Below, piece by piece: positions 9,793 through 18,036 of a stretch of DNA of 64,000 bases (within the stretch, counting starts at the first letter, position 1; every line of letters starts with the position of its first letter). The notes under the pieces were generated by a model. That model had not been told where the DNA came from. It searched no databases and saw only the letters and a list, made by a program, of their open reading frames with translations. Location of the stretch: contig NZ_JAAHBP010000015.1 in NCBI RefSeq assembly GCF_023184515.1, forward strand, positions 1 to 64,000, written 5' to 3'. The translations under genes and the position numbers were made by a program. This DNA is from Streptomyces sp. D2-8. Lineage in GTDB: Bacteria; Actinomycetota; Actinomycetes; Streptomycetales; Streptomycetaceae.

Positions 9793-9890
9793 TTGTTAAC
9801 TCCTTGTAGCGGGGTCGTGGGGGTGCTCACACGACCCGAAATCGATTGGGTCCCGGTCTGACGTGCGTCCGGCGCTCACGCGCCCGGGCG

Positions 9891-10085
9891 TCACTTGCCG
9901 AGAAGCTTCTTGATCTTCGCGGCGTCGCCCGGGGCCATCTCGGCGTTGCCGGTGAGGCGACGCGTCACACGGGACGACTTGTGCTCGAGCAGGTGGCGCT
10001 TGCCGGCGCGCTCGCGCAGCACCTTGCCGGAGCCGGTGATCTTGAAGCGCTTGCTGGCACCGCTGTGCGACTTGTTCTTCGGCAT
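9891..10085 (-). CDS. rpmI: Ribosomal protein bL35
   Basis: The 64-residue basic protein starts MPKNKSHSGASKRFKITGSG and is diagnostic for bL35. It is a component of the large ribosomal subunit and lies between infC and rplT with short gaps. Confidence 0.97.
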   Translation of the reverse strand: MPKNKSHSGASKRFKITGSGKVLRERAGKRHLLEHKSSRVTRRLTGNAEMAPGDAAKIKKLLGK

Positions 10086-10193
10086 AGCGCCGTTCTCTCC
10101 TCGTCGGTGGCGCTCCGGTGCCCGGTCGCGAAACCGGGCACGGTGGAGCGTCGTCTTGTATCGGTTGCTTCCTGGGACTGGCGTCCCGGGGAG

Positions 10194-10844
10194 TCACGCC
10201 TCGGCGGGCTCCTCAGCCGGCGCCTCGGCCATCGCCTCGGCCTCCGCGGCGTTCTGCGACTTGCCGGGGTTGGCCTTCGCTTCCGCCTTGCGGGCTTCCT
10301 GCGCCTGGCGGGCCTCGGCCATCGCCTCGGTCTTCTTCTTGTGCGGACCGAGAACCATGATCATGTTGCGGCCGTCCTGCTTCGGGTTCGACTCAACGAA
10401 ACCGAGGTCGGCAACGTCCTCCGCGAGCCGCTGCAGCAGTCGGTAGCCCAGCTCGGGCCGGGACTGCTCGCGACCACGGAACATGATCGTGATCTTGACC
10501 TTGTCGCCCTGCTTGAGGAACCGAACGACGTGACCCTTCTTGGTGTCATAGTCGTGCGGGTCGATCTTCGGCCGGAGCTTCATCTCCTTGATGACCGTGT
10601 GCGCCTGGTTCTTGCGCGCCTCACGGGCCTTCATGGCCGACTCGTACTTGAACTTCCCGTAGTCCATGAGCTTGCACACGGGCGGACGGGCGTTCGCCGC
10701 GACCTCGACCAGGTCCAGGTCGTACTCCTGCGCAAGCTCCAGTGCCTTGGCCAGGGGGACGATGCCCACCTGCTCGCCACTGGGACCGACAAGTCGCACC
10801 TCGGGAACGCGAATCCGGTCGTTGATGCGGGGCTCGGCGCTGAT
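10194..10844 (-). CDS. infC: Translation initiation factor IF-3, predicted AUC start
   Basis: The IF-3 N domain (ISAEPRINDRIRVPEVRLVG) and C domain (KITIMFRGREQSRPELG) are intact, followed by an actinobacterial Ala/Glu-rich tail; about 216 residues. IF-3 binds the 30S subunit and rejects non-canonical starts. There is no in-frame ATG, GTG or TTG for dozens of codons before the first conserved residue. A perfect GAGGAGGA lies 4 bases before ATC at 10844. I take ATC as the start, parallel to the AUU of E. coli infC, which IF-3 itself represses. The nearest upstream ATG (11129) would add about 95 codons running through the leader hairpin. Confidence 0.9.
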   Translation of the reverse strand: MSAEPRINDRIRVPEVRLVGPSGEQVGIVPLAKALELAQEYDLDLVEVAANARPPVCKLMDYGKFKYESAMKAREARKNQAHTVIKEMKLRPKIDPHDYDTKKGHVVRFLKQGDKVKITIMFRGREQSRPELGYRLLQRLAEDVADLGFVESNPKQDGRNMIMVLGPHKKKTEAMAEARQAQEARKAEAKANPGKSQNAAEAEAMAEAPAEEPAEA

Positions 10845-10847
10845 GGA

Positions 10848-10855
10848 TCCTCCTC
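10848..10855 (-). promoter_or_regulatory. infC: Ribosome-binding site that fixes the infC AUC start
   Basis: Minus-strand GAGGAGGA (10855 to 10848) is complementary to the anti-Shine-Dalgarno end of 16S rRNA, followed by TCC and ATC. No other strong site lies near the N-terminus of the conserved IF-3 domain. Confidence 0.75.
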
Positions 10856-10927
10856 GGTAGCACCACGCGACGGTCTGGCGGACGGCCGCGTAACGTCTGT
10901 GTTCGATAGACCTAACCGCGTCGAAGC

Positions 10928-10960
10928 AACAAAAATGCCCCGGACGATCCCAGGCGGGGC
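10928..10960 (-). terminator. Attenuator-like terminator in the infC leader
   Basis: On the minus strand GCCCCG (10960-10955), a 12-base loop and CGGGGC (10942-10937) are followed by ATTTTTGTT. This is one of the few hairpins in the window with a genuine T run. It stands about 84 bases before the infC start and downstream of the likely promoter. It would stop transcription before infC unless relieved. Leader attenuation of infC operons is known in other bacteria; the mechanism here is inferred. Confidence 0.6.
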
Positions 10961-11151
10961 TCCTCGAACTACCGGAGCACCGCCGTGGGGGGCCACGGGG
11001 CGCGCTTTCGGACGGATCGCCGCCGCTGGGACGGGACCGCCTGACCGGTGACCCGCCGCCCAGAGGGCGATCGGGTGGGAGTTCGAAAGCCTCCACTTGT
11101 GGGCCGGATTCGCGGGCTGTGAGGCACACGTGTCCGACCGGTCGTTACACG

Positions 11152-11181
11152 AGGTTACCAGCAAGGGCCAGGAACGGCCAA
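11152..11181 (-). promoter_or_regulatory. Possible infC operon promoter
   Basis: Minus-strand TTGGCC (11181-11176), an 18-base spacer and TAACCT (11157-11152) form a plausible sigma-HrdB promoter. It implies a leader of about 300 bases before infC. The region 10845-11239 holds only this leader, its attenuator and the promoter of the divergent gene. Confidence 0.4.
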
Positions 11182-11226
11182 TTGCGGCGAGCCGGGGTCA
11201 CGTGGGGGTCGCCCGCTTCCTGCGCC

Positions 11227-11232
11227 TATCGT
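11227..11232 (+). promoter_or_regulatory. -10 element implying a leaderless transcript
   Basis: TATCGT lies 7 bases before the ATG at 11240, so transcription should begin at or next to the start codon. No ribosome-binding site is present. Leaderless mRNAs are common in Streptomyces. Confidence 0.4.
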
Positions 11233-11239
11233 GTGGGGC

Positions 11240-11596
11240 ATGAGTGAGACCCCTCCTGAGTCCCCCGACTTCGACGCCATGGCCCGCGACATCGCCGAGG
11301 TCCCGGCGGTCGAGGTGATCGTGACGGTCGCCGTCAACCTGATGAGCGCCGCCGCGGTGAAGCTCGGTCTGACCGAGGAGGGCGAGAAGCACAAGGACCT
11401 GGACGAGGCCCGCAAGCTGGTGCACGCCCTGGCCGGTCTGCTGGACGCGACGGCGACCGAGATCAGCTCCTTCCACGCGGCGCCGCTGCGCGACGGCCTG
11501 AAGTCGCTGCAGCTGGCGTTCCGCGAGGCCTCGCTCGTCCCGGACGAGCCGGGCCAGGGCCCGGGCGAGAAGTACACGGGCCCGGTCTACGGCTAG
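11240..11596 (+). CDS. DUF1844 family protein
   Basis: The 118-residue acidic helical protein (MSETPPESPDFDAMARDIAE, then ALAGLLDATATEI) matches the DUF1844 family found next to infC-rpmI-rplT in many actinobacteria. It is cytoplasmic and of unknown function. It reads divergently from infC. The ATG at 11240 is chosen over GTG at 11231 because a -10-like TATCGT is 7 bases upstream of it. Confidence 0.85.
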   Translation: MSETPPESPDFDAMARDIAEVPAVEVIVTVAVNLMSAAAVKLGLTEEGEKHKDLDEARKLVHALAGLLDATATEISSFHAAPLRDGLKSLQLAFREASLVPDEPGQGPGEKYTGPVYG

Positions 11597-11609
11597 GTCT
11601 ACGGCTGGT

Positions 11610-12341
11610 TCAGCCGCGTACGTACAGGGGCTCGCCCGGTGGCGTCGCCTCGGCCGGCAGCAGTGCCAGGTCGAGGCCGCGCACCAGGCGGGCCCTCAGT
11701 GTTTCGTCGGCGGCGAGCCGCTGGGCGACGGACCGGGCGGCCTCGGCGGGGGCCGCGGACGGGTCCAGCACCAGGGCGAGGGTGCCGTCGGCCTGGCCGG
11801 GTCCGAGGTGGGCGCGCAGGACGGCGGGCTCGGCGGCCACGGCACCGCGTACGGCGTCGACGACGGCCGGGTCCACGAGCGGGTCGGTGCTCGCGCGGCC
11901 CTCGGCGAGGGCGAGCAGGGCGGGGCCGGTCAGCTCGAAGGGCACCGGTCCGGCCATGTCGAGCACGATCGTGTCCGCCTTCTCGTGCGCGGCGGCCTGC
12001 AGGGCCTGGTGCAGCGGTACGGCGACGGGGCGGGCCTGCGGGTCCCAGCGGGCGAGGGAGTCCGTGGAGGTGAAGGCCGGCAGGGCGGTGCGGTCGCCGG
12101 CCTTCAGGGTCGGTACGGCCATGTCGCTGGTCTTCTCGCGGCGCAGTCCCCGCTCGTCCTCCTCGACCTCGCCGAGCACGGCCACGACGGGCACGAGGAG
12201 CCGGGCACCCTTGAGTGCGGCGAGGACCGGACCCACGGCGCCGCGGTCGGCGGACCAGGCGGCGAGTGCCGCGCTCAGCCGGGGATCGGCGGAGCCGTCG
12301 TCGTCGGAGAAGCCGGAGTCCGGGATGTTCTTGTTCGCCAC
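11610..12341 (-). CDS. SseB-family protein
   Basis: The 243-residue protein (MANKNIPDSGFSDDDGSADP) has the SseB N-terminal fold repeated in degenerate form: a tract around LVPVVAVLGEVEEDERGL and a segment with FTSTDSLARWDPQARPVAVP. SseB-like proteins are cytoplasmic and, in E. coli, tied to serine-sensitivity phenotypes; their biochemical role is unknown. It stands 42 bases beyond the mycosin-like protease gene on the same strand. Its C-terminal half contains a second weak repeat of about 80 residues. Confidence 0.75.
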   Translation of the reverse strand: MANKNIPDSGFSDDDGSADPRLSAALAAWSADRGAVGPVLAALKGARLLVPVVAVLGEVEEDERGLRREKTSDMAVPTLKAGDRTALPAFTSTDSLARWDPQARPVAVPLHQALQAAAHEKADTIVLDMAGPVPFELTGPALLALAEGRASTDPLVDPAVVDAVRGAVAAEPAVLRAHLGPGQADGTLALVLDPSAAPAEAARSVAQRLAADETLRARLVRGLDLALLPAEATPPGEPLYVRG

Positions 12342-12383
12342 GCGTCGACCCTATCGGCCGGATGAGCCGCTCCCGGCAGCGGC

Positions 12384-13592
12384 TCAGAAGTCCTCGCGGC
12401 TCGTACGGCGGCCGCGCCACAGGACGACCGCCGCGACCAGCAGGACGCCGCCGGCGCTGCCCGCGAGAGGGGCGGCCCAGTCGGCGGTGTCGTCGCCGGA
12501 GGCGTCGGCGTCCGGTCCGCTGCCGAAGTACTTCGCGCCGTAGGACGCCGACTGGAGGCCCTCGGGCTTGAGGCGGCCGGCGGCCTCGATGGCGGCGGCC
12601 GGGTCGACGAAGCCGAAGCCGCGGGAGTCGTCGCGGCCCCCGGAGGGGGCGTTGCGGGCGGTGTCCTCCAGGAGCGACTTGATCTGGGCCGGGGCGAGGT
12701 CCGGGTGGGCGGCCTTGACCAGGGCGGCGGCGCCGGAGACGAAGGCGGCGGCGGCGCTGGTGCCCCAGCCCTCGTAGTACTTGTGGTCGGGGTCGGCGAT
12801 GACGACGTCGACGCCGGGGGCGCTGACGGTGGCGTACCAGCGGCGGGTGGAGAAGGAGGCGCGGGTTCCGGCGCGGTCGACGGCGGTGGCGGCGATGACG
12901 CCCGGGTAGGCGGCCGGGTAGGAGATGTGGTCGCCCTTCTCGCCGCCGTTGCCGGCGGAGGCGACGACGACCACGCCCTTCTTCAGGGCGTACTGGATCG
13001 CCTGGTCCTCGGTGGGTTCGGGGTGCGCGGAGGCGGAGTCGTCGCCGAGGGAGAGGTTGATGACGTCGGCGCCGTGGTCGGCGGCCCAGCGGATGCCCTC
13101 GGCGAGGGCGTTGCCGCGGGTGCTGCGGGCCTTGGCGCGGGAGGGGTCGCCGTCCTCCAGGATCACGCGGACGGGGAGGATCTTCGCCTCGGGGGCGATG
13201 CCGAGAACGCCGTCGGCGTCGCCCGGGCCGTGTCCGTGGCCGGCGATGATGCCGGCCATGGCGGTGCCGTGCCGGGCCCAGGCGCGGTCCCCGGGTTCGG
13301 CTCCGAAGCCGACCAGGTCCTTGCCGGGGAGGACGTTGCCGGCCAGGTCGGGGTGGTCTTCCTCCACGCCGGTGTCCAGGACGGCGACGGTGACGCCCTG
13401 GCCCTTCGTGGTCTGCCAGGCCTGCTCGGTGTGCATGGCCTCCAGGGCCCACTGCTGGGCGCGGATGCCGTCGGCGTGCGCGGTGGCGGCGGGGAGGAGG
13501 ACGAGGCCGGCGGTGAGCAGGGCGCCGAGGGCGGTGGCCCTCCGGGACGGCCTGCGCGGGCGTTTCCGGGCCGGGGGGTGCACTGCGGTCAC
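12384..13592 (-). CDS. Mycosin-like membrane-anchored subtilisin (S8) protease
   Basis: The 402-residue protein has a basic N-terminus and signal peptide (residues 1-40), then a subtilase domain with all three catalytic residues: Asp73 in VLDTG, His108 in RHGTAMAG and Ser279 in GTSAAAAF. The oxyanion Asn215 is in SAGN. A C-terminal transmembrane helix (373-391) with a basic tail gives the MycP (mycosin) layout of proteases tied to type VII secretion. It should act outside the membrane. Its ATG overlaps the stop of the upstream repeat protein (ATGA). No ESX ATPase or WXG100 gene is visible nearby, so the partner system is unknown. Confidence 0.88.
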   Translation of the reverse strand: MTAVHPPARKRPRRPSRRATALGALLTAGLVLLPAATAHADGIRAQQWALEAMHTEQAWQTTKGQGVTVAVLDTGVEEDHPDLAGNVLPGKDLVGFGAEPGDRAWARHGTAMAGIIAGHGHGPGDADGVLGIAPEAKILPVRVILEDGDPSRAKARSTRGNALAEGIRWAADHGADVINLSLGDDSASAHPEPTEDQAIQYALKKGVVVVASAGNGGEKGDHISYPAAYPGVIAATAVDRAGTRASFSTRRWYATVSAPGVDVVIADPDHKYYEGWGTSAAAAFVSGAAALVKAAHPDLAPAQIKSLLEDTARNAPSGGRDDSRGFGFVDPAAAIEAAGRLKPEGLQSASYGAKYFGSGPDADASGDDTADWAAPLAGSAGGVLLVAAVVLWRGRRTSREDF

Positions 13593-15616
13593 GAGGGCTG
13601 CTCCGAGGCCGAGCGGACGTTTCTGCGGAAGTCGCGTTCGACGCGGTCGGCGAGGCCCTTCGCCTCGTTGCCGAGTCCGGCCTGGGCGACGGTGCTGGTG
13701 GCGCCGGCCTCCACGGCGTTCCCGGCGGGCTGTGGGTCGTCGACGGTACGGCCGTCGGCCCAGCCGGAGACGGCGTAGACGACGACGGGGGCCTCGGTGA
13801 GCACGGAGACGGTCCAGGAGGCACGCTGCGGGGCGCCGAAGCCGGCGGCGGGCGTGCCCTTCGCGGCGTAGGGCAGGGGCATCAGGTCGCTGCGGCGGTC
13901 CAGGCGTTCCTTGCGGAAACGGTTCGCGAGGGCGGTCATGCCGGGGGCGTCGGCCGTGGTGAAGAGCAGGCCGACGGTGGTCAGGTAGCTCTCGGTGGCG
14001 TCGGTGTAGGTGGCGCGCAGGAGACGTTCGCAGCCGGCGGGGGCGAGGGCCTTGCGCAGCAGCGGGTCGAAGGCGTCCTTGCAGCCGCTGTCCGGGGCGA
14101 CGGCGATCCGGGTCCAGGTGCGGTCGGCTCCGCCGGGGCCGGCGCCCCGGCCCTGCACGGTGGGCGGGAACAGCTGGTCGACCGGGACGCTGTGCCAGAG
14201 GCTTCCGGCGGCGGCGAAGGTACTGGGTGAGCCCTCCTCCCCGGAGTCCCCGACGAGCCAGCTGCCGGTGACCGCTCCCGAGATGAGGCCCAGCCCGAGC
14301 ACGAGGCAGACGGCGGCCGCGGCGGCCTGCGACGCGCCACGCCGGCCGAGCGGCCGGGGCCGGGCGTCGCCGCCGTAGCCCTCGGGCTCGCCGAACGACA
14401 CCAGGGGGCGCGTGGCGCTCCAGGAGAATGCGGGATCCGGAGACACGGGGGTGGGGTTCCGGGGTGGTGGGGCGGAGGGGGCCGACGGTTCGTGTGCGGG
14501 GCGCGGCGGCGTGGTGGGGCGCGCGGAGCCGGGGCGGGCTGTCGTCGTCCCCTGCGGGGCGGGGCGGCCGAAGGGTGCGGCGGGCTCGTCCGGTGCCGGG
14601 TCCGCGGGGACCGGGCGCAGACGCGCGGTCGTCTCGGACGCGTGCTCGCCGGGGGCACCGGTACGGCGGGGCGCGGGGAGGCGGAAGGGCCGGCCGGACG
14701 TCTCCGACGGCGCCCCGGCCGAACCGTCCGAACGGCCGGGTACGGGAAGGCGGAAGGGGCGGCCCGACGTCTCCGACGCGGTCCCGCCCGGAGCGTCCGA
14801 ACGCCCCGCCCGGCCGGAGGAGCCCGGCGTGGGGAGGTGACGCGGTCGCGGCGGGGCGTCAGACGCCGGCGAGGAGGACGGCCTGCCCGCGTCGGGACGG
14901 GTCTGGCGGCCGACGCCAGGAGACGTATTCGCCTCGGGACGGGCCTCGCGGCCGGCGCCGGACGAGGCGTTCGCGTCGGGACGGGTCTGGCGACCGAAAC
15001 CCGGCGAGGTGTTCGCGTCGGAGCGGGTCTCGCGACCGAAACCCGGCGACGTATTCGCCTCGGGACGGGCCTCGCGGCCGAAGCCGGGCGAGGTGTTCGC
15101 GTCGGAGCGGGTCTCGCGACCGAAACCCGGCGACGTATTCGCCTCGGGACGCGCCTCGCGACCGAAACCCGGCGACGTATTCGCCTCGGGACGCGCCTCG
15201 CGACCGAAACCCGGCGAGGCATTCGCGCCGGGACGCGTCTCACAGTCGACGCCGGAGGGCGTGTTCACCTCGGGGCGGATGTCGCGGCCGACGCCGGGCG
15301 GCGCGTCGGGGAAGCGGGTGGAGGCGTGGGGCGGGGGCGGGGCTGCGGGCTCGGTGCGTCGGGGGGCGGCGGCGCCGAGGTTCGCGGCGCCGAGGTTCGG
15401 GAATCGGGGGCGGCCGTTCGTGTTCGGCCTGTCGGAGGACTTGGCCCCGTCCGTGCGCGCGGCCGTCCCGGCTGTGGTCGCGGGGCCGGAGGCAGTGCCC
15501 GGGGTGTCCCGCTCGTCCGTCGCCGCCGGATCCTCCGGCGCGGCCGGGGGGTGTGACGGGCGCGGTGGTGTGGTGGGGCGTGGGGGGAAGGAGGCGCGTT
15601 GCGCTTCCGTGCTCAT
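13589..15616 (-). CDS. Repeat-rich single-pass membrane protein coupled to mycosin
   Basis: This 675-residue protein has a Pro/Arg/Thr-rich N-terminal 430 residues, one transmembrane helix (about 430-455, AAAAVCLVLGLGLISGAV) and a 220-residue extracytoplasmic domain. Residues 111-244 hold nine tandem copies of a 14-residue unit (consensus ANTSPGFGREARPE). A second repeat with core ETSGRPFRLP follows at 282-316. The long disordered part would be cytoplasmic if the downstream domain is outside. The outer domain has no recognised catalytic motif. Its stop overlaps the start of the mycosin-like protease, so the two are translationally coupled and the outer domain is a candidate partner or substrate. 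Function unknown. Confidence 0.8.
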   Translation of the reverse strand: MSTEAQRASFPPRPTTPPRPSHPPAAPEDPAATDERDTPGTASGPATTAGTAARTDGAKSSDRPNTNGRPRFPNLGAANLGAAAPRRTEPAAPPPPHASTRFPDAPPGVGRDIRPEVNTPSGVDCETRPGANASPGFGREARPEANTSPGFGREARPEANTSPGFGRETRSDANTSPGFGREARPEANTSPGFGRETRSDANTSPGFGRQTRPDANASSGAGREARPEANTSPGVGRQTRPDAGRPSSSPASDAPPRPRHLPTPGSSGRAGRSDAPGGTASETSGRPFRLPVPGRSDGSAGAPSETSGRPFRLPAPRRTGAPGEHASETTARLRPVPADPAPDEPAAPFGRPAPQGTTTARPGSARPTTPPRPAHEPSAPSAPPPRNPTPVSPDPAFSWSATRPLVSFGEPEGYGGDARPRPLGRRGASQAAAAAVCLVLGLGLISGAVTGSWLVGDSGEEGSPSTFAAAGSLWHSVPVDQLFPPTVQGRGAGPGGADRTWTRIAVAPDSGCKDAFDPLLRKALAPAGCERLLRATYTDATESYLTTVGLLFTTADAPGMTALANRFRKERLDRRSDLMPLPYAAKGTPAAGFGAPQRASWTVSVLTEAPVVVYAVSGWADGRTVDDPQPAGNAVEAGATSTVAQAGLGNEAKGLADRVERDFRRNVRSASEQPS
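14888..15294. repeat. Tandem 42-bp coding repeats
   Basis: About nine in-frame 42-bp units encode the 14-residue repeats of the membrane protein. Alternating unit variants (EARPEA and ETRSDA types) suggest expansion by dimer duplication. The array should vary in copy number between strains. Confidence 0.85.
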
Positions 15617-15881
15617 GCACCCCCCGTTTCCTCATGCCCGGGCCGCTCGTCTCGCGCGGGCCGGTGTCCTGCCCGAGGCCCGGCACGGAATCGTCCCGGG
15701 CACACATACCCGTACGGACGGGGCGTCATCCCGGCGCGGATCTCCGGCCGGCGTCGCCCGCCGTACGTGCGCGTCACTCTACGGCTTGTTCCTGGGCGAA
15801 CGGGAACCAGTCCGCGACGCCGGGGCATCTGCCCGGAACGTCCCCCTACCCTGCGGTAATCCAGTCTGGCAGGCTGCGTTC

Positions 15882-17084
15882 ATGACTGCGCGCGCCGCCG
15901 ACCGGGCCCGTTACGACCGGGCCACCGCCCATCTCGACGCCCCTCTCGCGATCGTGGACCTGGAGGCTTTCGACGCCAACGCCGCCGACCTGGTGCGCCG
16001 CGCCGGGGGCAAGCCCGTCCGGGTCGCCAGCAAGTCCGTGCGGTGCCGGGCGCTGCTGGAGCGCGTCCTGGCCCGGGACGGTTTCGCGGGGATCATGTCG
16101 TTCACCCTCGCCGAGTCGCTGTGGCTGGCCCGCTCGGGGTTCGAGGACGTGCTGCTCGCCTACCCGTCCGCCGACCGGGGCGCGTACGCCGAACTCGCCG
16201 GTGATCCGAAGCTCGCCGCCGCCGTGACCGTGATGGTCGACGACGTCGCCCAGCTCGACCTGATCGACGCCTCGCGGGGTGGCGGGCGCGAAGTCGTGCG
16301 GGTGTGCCTGGAGTTGGACACCTCACTGAAGCTGCTCGGCGGGCGGGTGCGGGTCGGGGCCCGGCGTTCACCGCTGCACTCCCCCGCCCAAGTCGCGGAC
16401 GTGGCACGGGCGGTGACCCGGCGGCCCGGCTTCGAGGTCGTGGGGATCATGGCGTACGAGGGGCATGTCGCCGGTGTCGGTGACGCGCTGGCGGGACGGC
16501 CACTGCGGTCCCGTGCCATCCGGCTGATGCAGGCCGCCGCCAAGCGTGAACTCGCCGAGCGGCGTGCGGAGGTGGTGCGCGCGGTGCGGGCCGTGGTGCC
16601 GGGTCTCGAGTTCGTCAACGGCGGCGGTACCGGTTCGGTGCAGCACACGGCGGCCGAGGACGCGGTGACCGAGATCGCCGCCGGGTCGGGGCTGTACGTG
16701 CCGCGCCTGTTCGACAACTACACGTCGTTCAGCGGCCGTCCGGCGGCCCTCTTCGCCCAGCCCGTGGTGCGGCGGCCTGGGGTCGGGGTCGTGACGGTCC
16801 TCGGCGGCGGGTATCCCGCCTCGGGTGCGGCCGGGGCCGACCGTTCGCCCGTGCCGTATCTGCCCGAGGGGCTGCGCTACGACCCGCAGGAGGGTGCCGG
16901 TGAGGTGCAGACGCCGCTGCTCGGCTCGCCCGCCGACGATCTGCTGATCGGGGACAAGGTGTGGTTCCGGCACGCGAAGGCCGGTGAGCTGTGCGAGCGG
17001 TTCGACGTGCTGCACCTGGTCGAGGGCGACGCGGTGACGGCGACCGTGCCCACCTACCGCGGCGAGGGTCACACGTTCCTGTAG
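15882..17084 (+). CDS. PLP-dependent alanine racemase-like / D-threonine aldolase-like enzyme
   Basis: The 400-residue protein has an alanine-racemase-type TIM barrel with the likely PLP lysine in RVASKSVR (Lys51). FVNGGGTGS is a phosphate-binding loop, and the C-terminal beta domain ends HFLHLVEGD-like (LHLVEGDAVTATVPTYRGEG). The family includes D-threonine aldolases, D-serine dehydratases and amino-acid deaminases annotated in actinobacteria; the substrate cannot be chosen. The ATG at 15882 is well inside a longer open frame that runs through the opposite-strand repeat gene; upstream codons are not credible. Its stop is 4 bases from the convergent DUF2510 gene. Confidence 0.82.
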   Translation: MTARAADRARYDRATAHLDAPLAIVDLEAFDANAADLVRRAGGKPVRVASKSVRCRALLERVLARDGFAGIMSFTLAESLWLARSGFEDVLLAYPSADRGAYAELAGDPKLAAAVTVMVDDVAQLDLIDASRGGGREVVRVCLELDTSLKLLGGRVRVGARRSPLHSPAQVADVARAVTRRPGFEVVGIMAYEGHVAGVGDALAGRPLRSRAIRLMQAAAKRELAERRAEVVRAVRAVVPGLEFVNGGGTGSVQHTAAEDAVTEIAAGSGLYVPRLFDNYTSFSGRPAALFAQPVVRRPGVGVVTVLGGGYPASGAAGADRSPVPYLPEGLRYDPQEGAGEVQTPLLGSPADDLLIGDKVWFRHAKAGELCERFDVLHLVEGDAVTATVPTYRGEGHTFL

Positions 17085-17088
17085 GCCG

Positions 17089-17994
17089 TCAGTCCGTCGG
17101 GCCGATGCTGCTGCCGACGCCGCCGCCCGTGTCCGCGTCGCCGAACGGACGGATGCCCTTGGTGATGCGGTCCATGTCGGCGAGCGGCGGGCCGTCCTCG
17201 CCCGCGTCGAAGACGTACCGGACGAGCACCGGTGACTCGGTGCCGACGCTGGAGGGGAAGACCAGCGACTGGACGTAGCCGCCCGGCCCCTTGGCGGTCT
17301 TGACGCGCCAGCGCACGAGGTACCCGGCGCGGCCCGCCACCGCGACCGGCCCGGACTTCACGACCTGGTGCGACTCCAGGCCCCCGTAGGGCTTGCGGCC
17401 GAGCTGGTCGCGGTCGTAGGCCTCGTCGGCCGCCTCGGAGATGTCCGCCTTGGCGAGGGCCTCGGGGGACTTCTCGTCGTTCTCGGTCACCGTGCGGGAG
17501 AAGACGAGGCCGTGCCGGCACAGGCCGGCGCCGCCGGGGCAGTCGTAGGTGCCGTCGGTCGTCATGACGACGTCGTCCTGGGCGACGTGCTGCGGGCGGA
17601 CCCAGCCGTCGAGCAGGGGGAACGTGACGCCGTTGAGCTGGTCCTCGACCAGGGCGGGGTCGTCGGCGGAGGGCTCGGACGTGGACGCCTGGGGGGTCGG
17701 CTCCGGCGAGTCGGGCGTGGCCTCGGGGGCGGAGGTCGGGGCCGTCCTGGTCTCCGTGCCGGAGCCGTCGCCCCCGCCGAGGGCGACGGCTCCGGTGACG
17801 ATCGCCGCGACCAGGACGACGCCCGTGGCGGTCAGGGCGACCGCCTTCGTGCGGCCGGTGCCGCCACCCGGCGGCGGGGTGGCGGAGGCCTCGTGCGCTC
17901 GGCGGTGCTCGGTCCAGGCCGTGCCGTCCCACCAGCGCTGCAGGTGCGGGGCGTGCGGGTCGGGATACCAGCCGGGCGGAGGCGTCATGCTCAT
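17089..17994 (-). CDS. DUF2510-domain membrane protein
   Basis: The 301-residue protein starts with a DUF2510 module (PPGWYPDPHAPHLQRWWDG, residues 7-23, then TAWTEHR), a short tryptophan-rich fold found at the N-termini of actinobacterial membrane proteins. A transmembrane helix (51-73) follows, then a Ser/Thr/Pro linker and an outer domain of about 190 residues with two cysteines in YDCPGGAGLCRHG. The outer domain likely faces the cell wall space. No enzymatic motif is visible. Confidence 0.8.
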   Translation of the reverse strand: MSMTPPPGWYPDPHAPHLQRWWDGTAWTEHRRAHEASATPPPGGGTGRTKAVALTATGVVLVAAIVTGAVALGGGDGSGTETRTAPTSAPEATPDSPEPTPQASTSEPSADDPALVEDQLNGVTFPLLDGWVRPQHVAQDDVVMTTDGTYDCPGGAGLCRHGLVFSRTVTENDEKSPEALAKADISEAADEAYDRDQLGRKPYGGLESHQVVKSGPVAVAGRAGYLVRWRVKTAKGPGGYVQSLVFPSSVGTESPVLVRYVFDAGEDGPPLADMDRITKGIRPFGDADTGGGVGSSIGPTD

Positions 17995-18036
17995 CCCGGC
18001 ACTGTAGGGCGCGAACCCGACCCGCCGGACACCGGC

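Noticed and set aside
10844..11129. infC starting at the upstream ATG at 11129
   Set aside because: It would add about 95 codons through the leader, including the T-tailed hairpin, with no similarity to IF-3.
12384..13592. Type VII (ESX) secretion locus
   Set aside because: A mycosin-like protease is present but there is no EccB, EccC, EccD, EccE or WXG100 gene in the window.
14888..15294. CRISPR-like regularity
   Set aside because: The repeats are 42 bp, in frame and without spacers, so they are coding tandem repeats.
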